This document shows positions 9,401-18,356 of a DNA stretch of 64,000 nucleotides, one piece after another. The notes under the pieces were generated by a model. It was not told the DNA's origin and did no database searches. It was given only the letters and a program-made list of their open reading frames with translations. Within the stretch, counting starts at the first letter, position 1; each line of letters begins with the position of its first letter. Made by a program: the position numbers and the translations under genes. The stretch is from a bacterium (GTDB lineage Bacteria > Cyanobacteriota > Vampirovibrionia > Obscuribacterales > Obscuribacteraceae), in contig WGMS01000023.1 in assembly GCA_016124935.1 (NCBI GenBank), forward strand, positions 61,367 through 125,366, read 5' to 3'.

Positions 9401-10221
9401 GACTTATCGTCGATGTACGCTATAACCGTGGTGGTCACGTTTCGTCTTTGCTGCTCGAGAAACTGGCAAGAAGAAGAGTCGGATATGATGTCAGCCGCTG
9501 GGGGCCGCCTCAGCCATATCCCCAGGAGTCGGTGGCGGGACCGATGGTGGCATTGACCAACGAATTCGCGGGCTCCGATGGTGATATCTTCAGTCATTGT
9601 TTCAAACTTTTCGGTCTCGGCACCCTGGTCGGCAAGCGCACCTGGGGTGGTGTCATCGGCATCTGGCCGCGACACAGTCTGGTGGATGGCACCATAACCA
9701 CCCAGCCGGAGTTCTCTTTCTGGTTCATGGATGTGGGCTATGGCGTGGAGAACTATGGAACCGATCCTGATATCGAGGTCGATATCGCGCCGCATCAATT
9801 CAGGGATGGTGAAGACCCGCAAATGGACAAAGCGATCGCTTTGATTTTGCAGGAGACTAAAGCTAAACCTTTTATTCTTCCCGATTTCTCCGAGCGACCC
9901 AGCTTGCCGATACCGGCAGTTGCCGGGCGAGCTGCCGGGAGAAACGGAAACGGAGACGGCGGCGGCAAAAAGCGCCGAGTTCTCAAAGCTCCAATAGTGA
10001 AGTCGACGTCGAAAACCGGCACTAAAGCTAGCACAAAAACCAGCACGAAAGCGAAGACAGCTACAAAAGCCGGTACAAAGGCAGAATCGAAGACCACGGT
10101 AAAAACGAGAGCCAAGATCAAGCCGAAAACAGAACCGAAAACACAAACTAAAGCAAAACCCAAGACTAAATCTAGAGCCGGTGCTGGCGGTTCAGCCCGA
10201 AAGAGAAGCAGGAGCAAGTAA
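6496..10221 (+). CDS. Tricorn-type protease with lysine-rich C-terminal tail
   Basis: A 1241-residue protein of the tricorn core protease family (peptidase S41). The first ~600 residues are beta-propeller blades with WD40-like/TolB-like repeats (SPDGKQVAFVG, SPDGKSIALS, SPDSSYIAYS). A charged insert follows (~520-610), then a helical C1 domain with the catalytic His in GTSHAY (H805), a PDZ domain (~870-930) and a C2 domain with the nucleophile Ser in GSDGD (S1027). It would degrade peptides in the cytoplasm. The last ~75 residues are an almost pure Lys/Thr/Ser/Ala/Pro tail, unlike typical tricorns. ATG 6496 has AAGGAG 11 bp upstream. The gene is coupled to xpt (1-bp gap). Confidence 0.9.
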   Translation: MTRTTTKDGYYRFATIKDDRVYFVCEDDIWTTSIDGGKAYRLTTGQGESSLPRVSPDGKQVAFVGREEGHPEVFVVDADGGPSRRLTYVGSDLLNVVGWSNDGRHIYFVSDHHAPFFRASDAFAISPSGGSPTCFKWGHVQSFDIAADGRVVLGRNNSDPARWKRYRGGTRGDIWIDSDGNGKFDRLIDLNGNLVWPSWIGERIYFLSDHEGIGNIYSCDPDGSGLRRHTNQTDYFVRFPSRDGERIVYTAGGDIYLFDAASEEERKLEISAPASTHQIQRKFIDKPDYIEHFSPHPDGHSVALIMRGQPLTLGNWEGPILQHGLGSAVRYRHCEWMPDGKHFVVVNDRDGYERLELHSADQSEEPLLLTEVDLGRIINLKPSPDGKSIALSNHRHELWQLELKSKRLKELDRSPAERISDFNWSPDSSYIAYSWAGEPSLFIIRIVDSSSGEIHDVTDPIRCDACPSFDPDGKYLYFLGARDFYPVMDAMSFDYGFPRGFRPYLVTLRKDVPSPFVKEPKPVVARKNRSKEAPQENIDAGDKEGKSAEADESNGKGARKSSSKEVKKLYKRALTEAYKEMVKEVEKGTGVKSVSKADGKAVSAEKLKIDFDGISRRILAIPVGEGRYGDIIGVSGRVLFTLFPLKGIRPDHSWYDDGRVTGSVIAYDFEEGKQAVLFNEVNEIKLAFDNQTLFYSSRKKIRAVDAGEKLPADGRGPSTPSGTSRSSGFIDLSRVQVLVNPQDEWSQMYDEAWRLQKEHFWDEKMSDIDWELVYERYASLLPRLRTRSEVSDLIWEMQGELGTSHAYEMGGDYRRAPSYRQGYLGCDLSYSAKEKGYVIDKIYNGDSWQERSSSPLSRPGIGIEDGDVIVAVNGRAVSKDLTVNELLLNQAGNEVNLAIRHKDKKEKNVVVETLRHERALRYRDWVESNRRYVHSKTKGAVGYVHIPDMGPMGFAEFHRGYLAEVHRQGLIVDVRYNRGGHVSSLLLEKLARRRVGYDVSRWGPPQPYPQESVAGPMVALTNEFAGSDGDIFSHCFKLFGLGTLVGKRTWGGVIGIWPRHSLVDGTITTQPEFSFWFMDVGYGVENYGTDPDIEVDIAPHQFRDGEDPQMDKAIALILQETKAKPFILPDFSERPSLPIPAVAGRAAGRNGNGDGGGKKRRVLKAPIVKSTSKTGTKASTKTSTKAKTATKAGTKAESKTTVKTRAKIKPKTEPKTQTKAKPKTKSRAGAGGSARKRSRSK

Positions 10222-10222
10222 G

Positions 10223-10798
10223 ATGAAACTTTTGCAGGATAGAATTCTTTCTGATGGTAGATATCTGGGTAACGGTATTCTCAAAGTCGATTCGTTTATG
10301 AATCATCAGATCGATCCGATTTTGATGAAAGCCATCGGTGAAGAGTTCGCCAGGCTCTTTGAAGAGGTGAAACCTTCCAAAATTCTCACTGCCGAGTCCA
10401 GTGGCATCGCTCCGGCTCTTGCCACCGGCATGAGCCTAAAGCTGCCGATTGTCTTCGCCCGCAAAAATAAGCCTGTGACCATGGCCGGTGCTGACTTCCG
10501 TGAGACCGCTACCTCTCATACCAAAGGTGGTGAGGTCGATCTTGTTGTCTCTTCTGAATACTTGAAACCTGAGGACCGCGTTCTCATACTCGACGACTTC
10601 CTCGCCACCGCCAACACCATCGCCGCTCTGGTCCGGCTGGTTAGAACCAGCGGAGCAACGCTTGCCGGCATCGGCGCCGTGATTGAAAAGTCCTTCGAGG
10701 GGGGACGACAGGTCCTGTCCGGGGTCGAGGTGCCGATTCATTCACTGGCTATTATCGACAGTTTCGACGGGGATAAAATAGTCTTTGGTGGAGAGTAA
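10223..10798 (+). CDS. xpt: Xanthine phosphoribosyltransferase
   Basis: A 191-residue purine-salvage enzyme making XMP from xanthine and PRPP. It closely follows the Bacillus Xpt pattern: KVDSFMNHQIDP near the N-terminus, AESSGIAPA, VFARK, the PRPP-binding loop VLILDDFLATA (120-130) and the IGAVIEKSFEGGR block. Length matches the family. The ATG starts one base after the tricorn stop codon, with AGGAG inside the tricorn tail, so translation is probably coupled. No purine riboswitch is seen upstream because the gene is internal to the operon. A tricorn-xpt pair is not a known functional unit; I infer only co-expression. Confidence 0.92.
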   Translation: MKLLQDRILSDGRYLGNGILKVDSFMNHQIDPILMKAIGEEFARLFEEVKPSKILTAESSGIAPALATGMSLKLPIVFARKNKPVTMAGADFRETATSHTKGGEVDLVVSSEYLKPEDRVLILDDFLATANTIAALVRLVRTSGATLAGIGAVIEKSFEGGRQVLSGVEVPIHSLAIIDSFDGDKIVFGGE

Positions 10799-11068
10799 GA
10801 GCGAGTGAGGAACTGAGTCAGAGTGAGTGAGTGAGCCACTCTTGAACTATAATCACAACAATTCTGAGCAACGACGATATCTGCCACTTTCACCCTGCAC
10901 GAACCTGTCAGCTCCTACGCGAGGGCCCCGGGCAGCACTCGCGCATAGGGAAGGTTGGCATAGCTCAGGCAGAGATTCTTTCAGAGTTCTATCTCTTATT
11001 CGGAGAGGGGGCTTGCAACTAGCATTCATCCTATATTTATATTATACATACAAATGTATGGCTGTCAA
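10799..11068. other. Intergenic region between convergent xpt and TonB-C genes
   Basis: The 270 bp contain a GAGT/GTGA-rich stretch, a 6-bp perfect stem CGCGAG/CTCGCG (10918-10923 and 10938-10943) enclosing a GC-rich loop, and an AT-rich segment near 11030. There is no T-run after the stem, so I do not call it a terminator. An 84-codon open frame on the plus strand shows no protein-like features. Confidence 0.4.
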
Positions 11069-11860
11069 TCAGTTCTTTTGATAAGTCACCGATTCAAAGT
11101 AAATAGACCTCGCTGAATTTCCTGAAAATACGATGGTCGCCTCGACATTTTTTTGAAGGCCCTTGCCGACAGGCACCTGCTTAATTTCAGAGAGAACTTT
11201 CGTCATGGCTTTATCAAATTCTTGATTGCCGGATGTTCGTTTGACAGAAATATTCTCCAGTCGACCGTCTGAATCGATTTCAAAATCTATAGCCACGCTG
11301 GGAAAGTTTTTTGAATTGGGATGTTTGAACTTGCTTTCGGCTTCAGTCTGGATCGTATGCAGGCATCTTGCCAGAGCCGAGTCACTAAAATGTTTTTCTT
11401 GCGGAGGTTTCGGATTTTCCTTGAAACTCACTTCTATTTCGACGGTCTCCGGGCACTCTTGCCTGGCATCGAAAGGCAACGGGTGCAAGGGGTCAGCTTT
11501 TGTTATTGTGGTTCTTATCAGCTCGACTGCTTTCGGGTCCTTGCATGCCGGTACACTCGATTCGATTATTTTGCCTGATCTTGCGATCTTCAATCTCACT
11601 TTGACAGGGAAGGCTTTCTTCGGCAAAGGCGTCCAGGCAAGGTTAATGCTTCGATTAATCGATCTCAGGTAGAATCGGCCACCACATATGTCGGGGGTTA
11701 TAGAGCAGGAGCAACAATCTTTGCTCTCGTGCAGAAAGAGAATGGTTTCTCTTTCTCTGGCGGAATTCGGCTCAGGTTTTGATTCTGGTTCTGCCTGCGA
11801 TGCCGGCGACAGCAAAATCAATGTTGTGAAAAGCAAGAAGATCGCTCGTGCATTTTTCAA
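11069..11860 (-). CDS. Exported protein with two TonB C-terminal-like domains
   Basis: A 263-residue protein with a signal peptide (FLLFTTLILLSPASQA). The start is TTG at 11860, supported by AAGGAA 9 bases upstream; no in-frame ATG precedes the signal sequence. Two TonB/TolA C-terminal-type modules follow, at ~75-145 (PVKVRLKIARSGKIIESSV) and ~178-250 (SVAIDFEIDSDGRLENISVKRTSGNQEFDKAM). The second is the canonical one: a strand, an SGxxxxD helix, then P-x-G. There is no transmembrane anchor or Pro-rich spanning region, so it is not a working TonB; it is more likely a periplasmic TonB-C-fold protein of unknown partner. Confidence 0.75.
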   Translation of the reverse strand: MKNARAIFLLFTTLILLSPASQAEPESKPEPNSARERETILFLHESKDCCSCSITPDICGGRFYLRSINRSINLAWTPLPKKAFPVKVRLKIARSGKIIESSVPACKDPKAVELIRTTITKADPLHPLPFDARQECPETVEIEVSFKENPKPPQEKHFSDSALARCLHTIQTEAESKFKHPNSKNFPSVAIDFEIDSDGRLENISVKRTSGNQEFDKAMTKVLSEIKQVPVGKGLQKNVEATIVFSGNSARSIYFESVTYQKN

Positions 11861-11969
11861 CGGCTGATTTCCTTAAACTCGCCAATCAGATCATTAAAGC
11901 ATTCTATTTATCGCCCGAGAACAGCAATTACCCGGGTTTTTAGGTTCGCTCTGGGAGCTTGCTTCAGCC

Positions 11970-12152
11970 CTATTCTAAAGAAGCATCGGCGGCGCCAATA
12001 TGGCTTTTCGAGCGAGCGAAATCTACATTCTCTATCTTGAAGCGAGCCTGGCTGCGCTCTAAATAGAACATGGAAGCACTCTCTTATGCTATCTGGAAGC
12101 CGATCAGAACCGCAAGCGTGACTGTGATAGATAGGATCAGGTATCTTTTCAT
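11970..12152 (-). pseudogene. Possible small membrane-anchored gene interrupted by TAA
   Basis: Reading from ATG 12152, the minus strand encodes MKRYLILSITVTLAVLIG and a few more residues (an apt membrane anchor), then an in-frame TAA (12086-12084). Four codons later the same frame restarts at ATG 12071 and encodes 33 residues (MFYLERSQARFKIENVDFA...) to a TAG at 11970. The two halves look like one ~60-residue small protein broken by a nonsense codon, or a 22-residue hydrophobic peptide followed by a second small ORF. No Shine-Dalgarno is visible. It sits 52 bp downstream of the DUF62 gene on the same strand and fills most of the 344-bp gap 11861-12204. Confidence 0.3.
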
Positions 12153-12204
12153 GCCGGTCTGTCGATATGGTGCGCTGATATTTGGCTTGCAACGTGAAAC
12201 AAGA

Positions 12205-13008
12205 TCACGCCAGCATTATCTCGATGCCGGTGCCGTTGGCGGGCTGGCCAAAATCCAGCCAGGCCGAGCCACCTCTTTTGAATAATTCCCAGAATCTATT
12301 ATCGTGTCCGGAAGAGCCCGGGGCAAAAGCCAGGTCCCCTTCCATAATATTGAAGCTGCCTGTTGCTACGGTAGCGGTGCGGATGCGGCTGCCGATTCTA
12401 ATTTTGATTCGGTCGCCTTCCGAGAGTTCGCGCACCCATTCGTCTTGCTGGCGAATGGTGGTTTTGATGTTGCCGAAAGAGTCTACGTAGCCTATCACCG
12501 ACATCGGCGCTTCCGGCACTGTCTCTTTGGGATCGAGTTTGTGATTGAGGAAGGAGAATTCTCCTTTTTCGGCCATGCCGACAATCTGGGGGAAGAAGTC
12601 CCGGGAGCGGAATTGGCTGCCTTTGTCTTCGCAATTGGTGCTCCACAGTTCTTGAATCTGTTCTTTGACGAAAGAGAGCGAATAGCCGCTATTGACCGCC
12701 ACCACATTGATGCCGTTCTTGAGGGTGACATAGAGCAGTCCTTCGCCTTCGTTGTCCACCCTGGCCCGGGGATTGTCTTTTCTTGGAGCGGTGTTTGCGA
12801 AGATGAGAATGTCTTTTGGTCTGAGCGCAGGATCGCCTGTGGCCAACTGGTTGAGGACAAAGCCCGTGGCCACCGTATCGAAGGGCGGCACTCCGGTCAG
12901 GTGCAGGCGTGTGCCTTCGGAGACGTTCCTGACAAAAGCAGAATAGACCTCTGCCCAGGCGAGATCTCCTGGAGCATAGTCGCAGATCAGATGAATCATT
13001 TGGGTCAT
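12205..13008 (-). CDS. DUF62 family protein (SAM hydroxide adenosyltransferase-like)
   Basis: A 267-residue protein resembling the S-adenosyl-L-methionine hydroxide adenosyltransferase / fluorinase-chlorinase superfamily. The C-terminal domain is recognisable from IGYVDSFGNIKTTI, the beta-barrel segment GDRIKIRIGSRIRTA and the G-x-x-AWLDFGQPANGTGIEI end. The N-terminal domain is more divergent: HLICDYAPGDLAWAEV stands where family members have a TDFG motif with the SAM-contacting Asp, and VAVNSGYSLSF stands where others have a GPDNG-like loop. Substrate and activity are therefore uncertain. The gene is divergent from the CPBP protease gene, with an 85-bp gap. Confidence 0.6.
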   Translation of the reverse strand: MTQMIHLICDYAPGDLAWAEVYSAFVRNVSEGTRLHLTGVPPFDTVATGFVLNQLATGDPALRPKDILIFANTAPRKDNPRARVDNEGEGLLYVTLKNGINVVAVNSGYSLSFVKEQIQELWSTNCEDKGSQFRSRDFFPQIVGMAEKGEFSFLNHKLDPKETVPEAPMSVIGYVDSFGNIKTTIRQQDEWVRELSEGDRIKIRIGSRIRTATVATGSFNIMEGDLAFAPGSSGHDNRFWELFKRGGSAWLDFGQPANGTGIEIMLA

Positions 13009-13093
13009 ATTGCAAGGTACCTGATTAAGCCTACTGTATTATGATAGACCCGATTTTGGGGTGGAATTTTATTCAGACGTTGGGACTGGGACC

Positions 13094-13984
13094 ATGAGTA
13101 GGCTCGACTCGCAAATCGATAACAGAGGCATGCGCCCCGGGCGCGCCCTCGGCAGTGTGCTGATTTTTATCATTAGTTTTTTACTTTTGCTTTTTTGTGT
13201 CGACAGATTTTTCTCTGTTTTTGATCCTGTCTGGCTTGACGGAATCGGACTCTATCGGAAAGTGTTGACGGCGGGGCTCGTTTTTTTGGTATGCCTGGTT
13301 TCGGCTCTGGTTTCACGTTTGTTATGTCCCGGTCTTTCTGCGGCCAGGGACCTGGGGTTGGAAGAAGATCTTCCCCGGGCTCTAAAAGGGATAGGTTCCG
13401 GATTTCTTACAGGGGCGGTTTTTGTTACTGCGATAATCAGCTCGCTTTTTCTTGCCGGAGGTTATGAGTTTATAGCCATGGCGAAAGCACCGGACTTGGT
13501 GCCTTATCTATTGCTTTATTTCGTTTCTGCCATTAATGAAGAGATGGTATTTAGAGGATTCCTATTCCAGGCTCTAGAGAGAGGCTTCGGGCTTAGAATC
13601 GCCTTCGTCTTTGCTTCCGTCCTTTTCGGATTCGCTCATATGATGAATTATATCGAAGGGGCTGACTTCTCTCAACGAATTCTGCTGTCGGCATTTCTTT
13701 CTGTCGAAGCCGGCTTTCCTATGACCATGGCATTCCTGCTTACCAGAAGCATCTGGTTTGCAGTCGGTATTCATTGTGCCTGGAACTTTTTTGAGGGTGT
13801 CATATATGGTGCTAATGTATCCGGACATTCGCTGGATGGTGTGCTGGTAGAAGCCCGCCTCACAGAAGGAATCTGGGGCGGCGGCGGTGTACTAGGACCG
13901 GAAGCGACCGTTGTCAATCTCGTGTTTGGCCTGCTGCTTTTCTATCTGTTGTGGAAGCTAAAAGGCAAGAAGTCCCTGATTTAG
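13094..13984 (+). CDS. CPBP (CAAX/ABI) family intramembrane metalloprotease
   Basis: A 296-residue polytopic membrane protein with about seven hydrophobic segments. The family's three motifs are present: EEMVFRG (E149, E150, R154), FGFAHMMNY (H182) and IHCAWNFFEG, together forming the intramembrane metal site. Such proteins cleave prenylated or bacteriocin-like substrates or serve in self-immunity; the substrate here is unknown. I chose ATG 13094; an in-frame GTG at 13061 would add 11 residues without a clear ribosome site. No bacteriocin genes are adjacent. Confidence 0.85.
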   Translation: MSRLDSQIDNRGMRPGRALGSVLIFIISFLLLLFCVDRFFSVFDPVWLDGIGLYRKVLTAGLVFLVCLVSALVSRLLCPGLSAARDLGLEEDLPRALKGIGSGFLTGAVFVTAIISSLFLAGGYEFIAMAKAPDLVPYLLLYFVSAINEEMVFRGFLFQALERGFGLRIAFVFASVLFGFAHMMNYIEGADFSQRILLSAFLSVEAGFPMTMAFLLTRSIWFAVGIHCAWNFFEGVIYGANVSGHSLDGVLVEARLTEGIWGGGGVLGPEATVVNLVFGLLLFYLLWKLKGKKSLI

Positions 13985-13995
13985 AATTGAACAGG

Positions 13996-14599
13996 TTAGT
14001 GCTCTGTTTTGCCTTCTTTGGCGCCATCACGCTTTTCGAAATCTAGAGATGCCGAGTTTATGCAATAGCGAAGATTGGTCGGCTTGGGACCATCGGGAAA
14101 AACATGACCTAAATGGGCGTCACATTTGTTGCATACCACTTCGGTTCGTTTCATGAAGAAAGAGCGATCTTCGTGCTCGCCGATATGCTCTTTGTCTACC
14201 GGTTCATAGAAGCTGGGCCATCCGGAGCCGGAGTCGAATTTTGTGTTGGAGTCGAATAACTTATTGCCGCAGCAGGCACATTTATAAACACCGTCGTCAT
14301 GGTTGTTCCAGTATTTGCCGGTAAATGCTCTTTCTGTGCCCTTCTTTCGAGTGACTTCGAATTGCTCGGGTGTAAGTTCTTTCTTCCATTCGTTGTCGCT
14401 CTTTTTTATCTTTTCCACAGCTGCTTCCTTTCCTGTTTTCACCGTTATCTGGCTGTCTTTCTTGTTTTTCGCTTCCACAGAGCCTATATAAGATGCGCCG
14501 AGGAATGCCACTGAGAGGGAGAAAGCGGCAAGAACGACCCAGCTCTTCAAGACGATTCCCGTTTCGCTTTCTCTATCGCTTTTGTTCTCATTCTCGTTT

Positions 14600-14619
<20 letters not shown>
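13996..14619 (-). CDS. msrB: Membrane-anchored peptide-methionine (R)-S-oxide reductase
   Basis: A 207-residue protein: a short cytoplasmic segment, one transmembrane helix (~26-46) and an extracytoplasmic MsrB domain (~75-198). Zinc is held by two Cys pairs (114/117 and 163/166), the catalytic Cys is C186 in RYCINS, and the GSGWPSF and [10 protein letters not shown] signatures are intact. It repairs methionine-R-sulfoxide in envelope proteins. There is no obvious resolving Cys elsewhere in the domain, so recycling by an external thiol partner is likely. The ATG lies inside the 3' end of htrA (20-bp overlap), so the two envelope quality-control genes are co-translated. Confidence 0.93.
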
Positions 14620-15751
<1,132 letters not shown>

Positions 15752-15787
15752 CTATTTACCTTGCCTTGTCAACCATATTGAATTCTA

Positions 15788-15819
15788 TTATAGTTTCCCG
15801 GCGATAACTTTATATAATG
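15788..15819. promoter_or_regulatory. Divergent -10 elements between htrA and the TPR gene
   Basis: TATAAT at 15814-15819 on the plus strand would serve the TPR gene at 15872. TATAAT on the minus strand (plus-strand ATTATA, 15788-15793) would serve htrA. Neither has a convincing -35, so these are candidates only. Confidence 0.35.
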
Positions 15820-15871
15820 GTTTTTGAGAACGCCAGAGCAATAGAACCCAGAGCATTAGAACAGAAATTCT

Positions 15872-18346
15872 ATGAATTCAGATAGTTTCGATAAGATCCC
15901 CCCGGAAGGAGAGAGCGCTCCGGAGCCCTTCTCTTCCGGTGATCAGAAGAAGTCAGGGGATAGAAAAGAGATTTTTTCGCTTGATTCGATTGATGATTCC
16001 TGGCTTGATGAGACCGAAATATTTGTCAGGGGCAAGGATGGACAGCTGACTCGCAAGAAAAATCCCGCCGCGGCGCAGGCGCCGCTTCCAGCCCCTCCCG
16101 CAGTTCCCACCGCTCCCCCTCCGGCCCCGCCTGGACAGGGAAGTCGGATTTCGTCGACGGCGCTGCCTCCTCTTCCCGTTCCCCCTCCCGCTGCTCCCGC
16201 AACTCCCCCTCCGGCCCCGCCTGGACAGGGAAGTCGGATTTCGTCGACGGCGCTGCCTCCTCTTCCCGCTGCCCCTCCCCCTCCTTCTGCGCCCCCCCCT
16301 CCCCCTCCTGCGCCTCCCCCTCGCCCTGCTCTAGCAGCTTCTCCAGCTGCTTCACCGCCGCCTCCCCTTCCTCCTCCGGGTCCGCCAATACAGGGAAGTC
16401 GGATTTCATCGACGGCGCTGCCTCCGGCTCCTCCAAAACAACCTTCTGGACTTGAGTCTTCCAGTTTGTCAGGGGGCTATGGTAATAAGGGAATACAGGG
16501 CGTTCCTGGTGTGCCAGGAGCCGGTGTGATTCCTGCAGCGCATCAGAACCAGAACCAGAACCAAAACCAGATCCAGAAAATATCTGATGCAGAGAGCCGC
16601 ATTTCAATAAAAACTTCCATAGATTCTGTCGAAAGAAAGGAGAGAGAGAGATTTCATTTCTGGGTCGAGAATACCGGTTCTATGAGACTGCACGGTGCTT
16701 ACCTGCCCTTCGGCTCCAGATGTCAATCTAAGCGTGCGGCAGCTCCTTCTGCTCCAGCTAGCGCTAGTGCTACTGTGGCAACTGCAGAGCAAGGTGCTTC
16801 TCTTTCGGATGCTATTGTCGCGGCTGTTTCGCACACTGAAAGTAGATCCGAATCTAGCTCCGAATCTGCGCCGGAGCCCAAGCCAGAAGCCAGGCAAGAG
16901 TCCCAATTCCGTCCTGTGGCAGAAACCGCGCCGCCAGCTGAAGCGCCTGTATCTGGACCTTTACCTTTACCTTTACCTTTACCTTTACCTTTACCTGAGC
17001 GCCAGACCGAATCTACTTATCCGCCTTCAAGTATTGATCTTCAACCGACCAATCCCTTTTCCCCTGCTGGTAGCGAAGTCCTGAATACGGCTCCTCTGGC
17101 GCGGACCACGCCGGAGCCGGTAGTTCTAGAATCGGAGAGCACGGTAGTGGTATCACCGGCGAATACTGGTGATAAGCGCGGGGAGGATGCCGCTGAATTG
17201 CCAATTAAGAGCGGCTCTGCTTCAATGGCGACAACGCCGTCAACTCCTTCTTCGGTGGCGCCCAGGCGCATGCCGGCAGCTTTTCGCGCTACCGAACCCG
17301 AGTCGCAGAGTGATGATGCCCATGCTCCTGTGTCTGCATCAAGAGGAGCTTTTGCAAAAGATAAAAGTACATCCGGAGCAGGGGTTTCGTTCAAGCTTAT
17401 AGTAGCCGGACTTGTCGTGGTAGGTATTATGGGCGGCGCGGGAATCTATCAGCTTTCTCGTTTTCTCGAATCCGAACCTGCACAGGTCAAGAACAAAGAC
17501 GAAACAGTCAAGAGCGAGGCGAAGGAAGAGAAGCAGGAGCCCAGAGTCGAATCGGGCGGTTCGGAAGCGCCCGAGCTTGTAGCGCAGTGGTCTCGTGATT
17601 TCGACAAAGGTATCAAGTTTTTCGATTCCAAAAACTTTGACAAAGCGATTGTATTTTTTACCACTTCCATCGCCGACGATTCGAGTCATCCCGAGGTTTA
17701 TCATCTGAGAGGGAAGGCTTACATTCAGAAGAAGCGTTATGAAGATGCTATTCAGGATTTCTCCAGGGCGTTAAAACTCAAAGGAGATGAGGAGAATATT
17801 CTCATCGACCGCGCTGCCGCCTATGTATACAGTGATGAGTTGAGGCGTGCCGAAAGAGACTATAGCAGGATATTGAAAATCAACCCGGAAAACTCGAAAG
17901 CCAGTTATGGACGTGGTCTTGTTTATGCGAAACAGAAAAAGTATGCGGAGGCTTTGAATGATTTTCAAAGCACCGTGGACAGCGATCCGGCTTATCTAAA
18001 TGCTTATTTGCAGATGGGGTTGATTTACTCCGGAGATGGTAAGAACGATAAGGCGGTGGCGTCTTTTACAGAAGCTTTGAACATCCGCAAGCGAGATGAC
18101 CTCTATTATGAGCGGGCGCTGGCTAATTATTCTCAAGGAGAGTTCGACAGCGCTCTCAGTGACATGAGCGCTGCCATCGGCATGAATTCAAAGCGCAAAG
18201 AGTATTACAACGATCGCGGCTATATCTATTTGAAATTGGATAAAGCGGAAAAAGCCAGGGCGGACTTTCAAAAGGCTCTCGAGCTCGATCCCGGCTATGA
18301 TCTGGCCAAGCAGAATTTAGAGAAGCTGACTCAAAATCAGAATTGA
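15872..18346 (+). CDS. Proline-rich transmembrane TPR protein
   Basis: An 824-residue protein in three parts. Residues 1-~505 are low-complexity and Pro/Ala-rich, containing three copies of a GSRISSTALPP motif, a Gln/Asn dipeptide run (NQNQNQNQ) and an LP run (LPLPLPLPLPLP). One transmembrane helix follows (~510-532, LIVAGLVVVGIMGGAGIY). The rest (~575-820) is about seven TPR repeats (e.g. PEVYHLRGKAYIQKKRYEDAIQDFSRAL). Topology suggests a cytoplasmic disordered tail and an extracytoplasmic TPR scaffold, the same plan as the neighbouring kinase. It ends 10 bp before the convergent small TPR gene. Function unknown; assembly or signalling scaffold is inferred. Confidence 0.85.
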   Translation: MNSDSFDKIPPEGESAPEPFSSGDQKKSGDRKEIFSLDSIDDSWLDETEIFVRGKDGQLTRKKNPAAAQAPLPAPPAVPTAPPPAPPGQGSRISSTALPPLPVPPPAAPATPPPAPPGQGSRISSTALPPLPAAPPPPSAPPPPPPAPPPRPALAASPAASPPPPLPPPGPPIQGSRISSTALPPAPPKQPSGLESSSLSGGYGNKGIQGVPGVPGAGVIPAAHQNQNQNQNQIQKISDAESRISIKTSIDSVERKERERFHFWVENTGSMRLHGAYLPFGSRCQSKRAAAPSAPASASATVATAEQGASLSDAIVAAVSHTESRSESSSESAPEPKPEARQESQFRPVAETAPPAEAPVSGPLPLPLPLPLPLPERQTESTYPPSSIDLQPTNPFSPAGSEVLNTAPLARTTPEPVVLESESTVVVSPANTGDKRGEDAAELPIKSGSASMATTPSTPSSVAPRRMPAAFRATEPESQSDDAHAPVSASRGAFAKDKSTSGAGVSFKLIVAGLVVVGIMGGAGIYQLSRFLESEPAQVKNKDETVKSEAKEEKQEPRVESGGSEAPELVAQWSRDFDKGIKFFDSKNFDKAIVFFTTSIADDSSHPEVYHLRGKAYIQKKRYEDAIQDFSRALKLKGDEENILIDRAAAYVYSDELRRAERDYSRILKINPENSKASYGRGLVYAKQKKYAEALNDFQSTVDSDPAYLNAYLQMGLIYSGDGKNDKAVASFTEALNIRKRDDLYYERALANYSQGEFDSALSDMSAAIGMNSKRKEYYNDRGYIYLKLDKAEKARADFQKALELDPGYDLAKQNLEKLTQNQN
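16113..16268 (+). repeat. 66-bp direct repeats inside the proline-rich coding region
   Basis: Bases 16113-16178 recur exactly at 16203-16268, a 90-bp (30-codon) offset. A partly diverged third copy of the core lies at 16391-16425. The repeat encodes the Pro-rich segment around GQGSRISSTALPP, and because the period is a multiple of three, copy-number change would keep the frame. Confidence 0.9.
16957..16996 (+). repeat. Hexanucleotide microsatellite (ACCTTT)6.7
   Basis: Forty bases of uninterrupted ACCTTT repeat encode alternating Leu-Pro in the disordered region of the TPR protein. The unit is six bases, so slippage changes length without shifting frame. Confidence 0.95.
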
Positions 18347-18356
18347 TGCAAGAACA

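Noticed and set aside
9127..10146. 339-codon minus-strand frame opposite the tricorn C-terminus
   Set aside because: Cys/Phe-rich translation of a Lys-rich tail; no domain and overlaps a certain gene.
10961..11010. TAGCTCAG-like tRNA D-arm sequence
   Set aside because: No matching T-arm GGTTCGAATCC or acceptor pairing downstream, so no tRNA.
10827..11081. 84-codon plus-strand frame after xpt
   Set aside because: No ribosome site, no protein-like pattern, overlaps the convergent gene.
16026..16607. 193-codon minus-strand frame opposite the proline-rich region
   Set aside because: It arises from low stop frequency in GC-rich repeats; composition is Glu/Gly-rich shadow of Pro codons.
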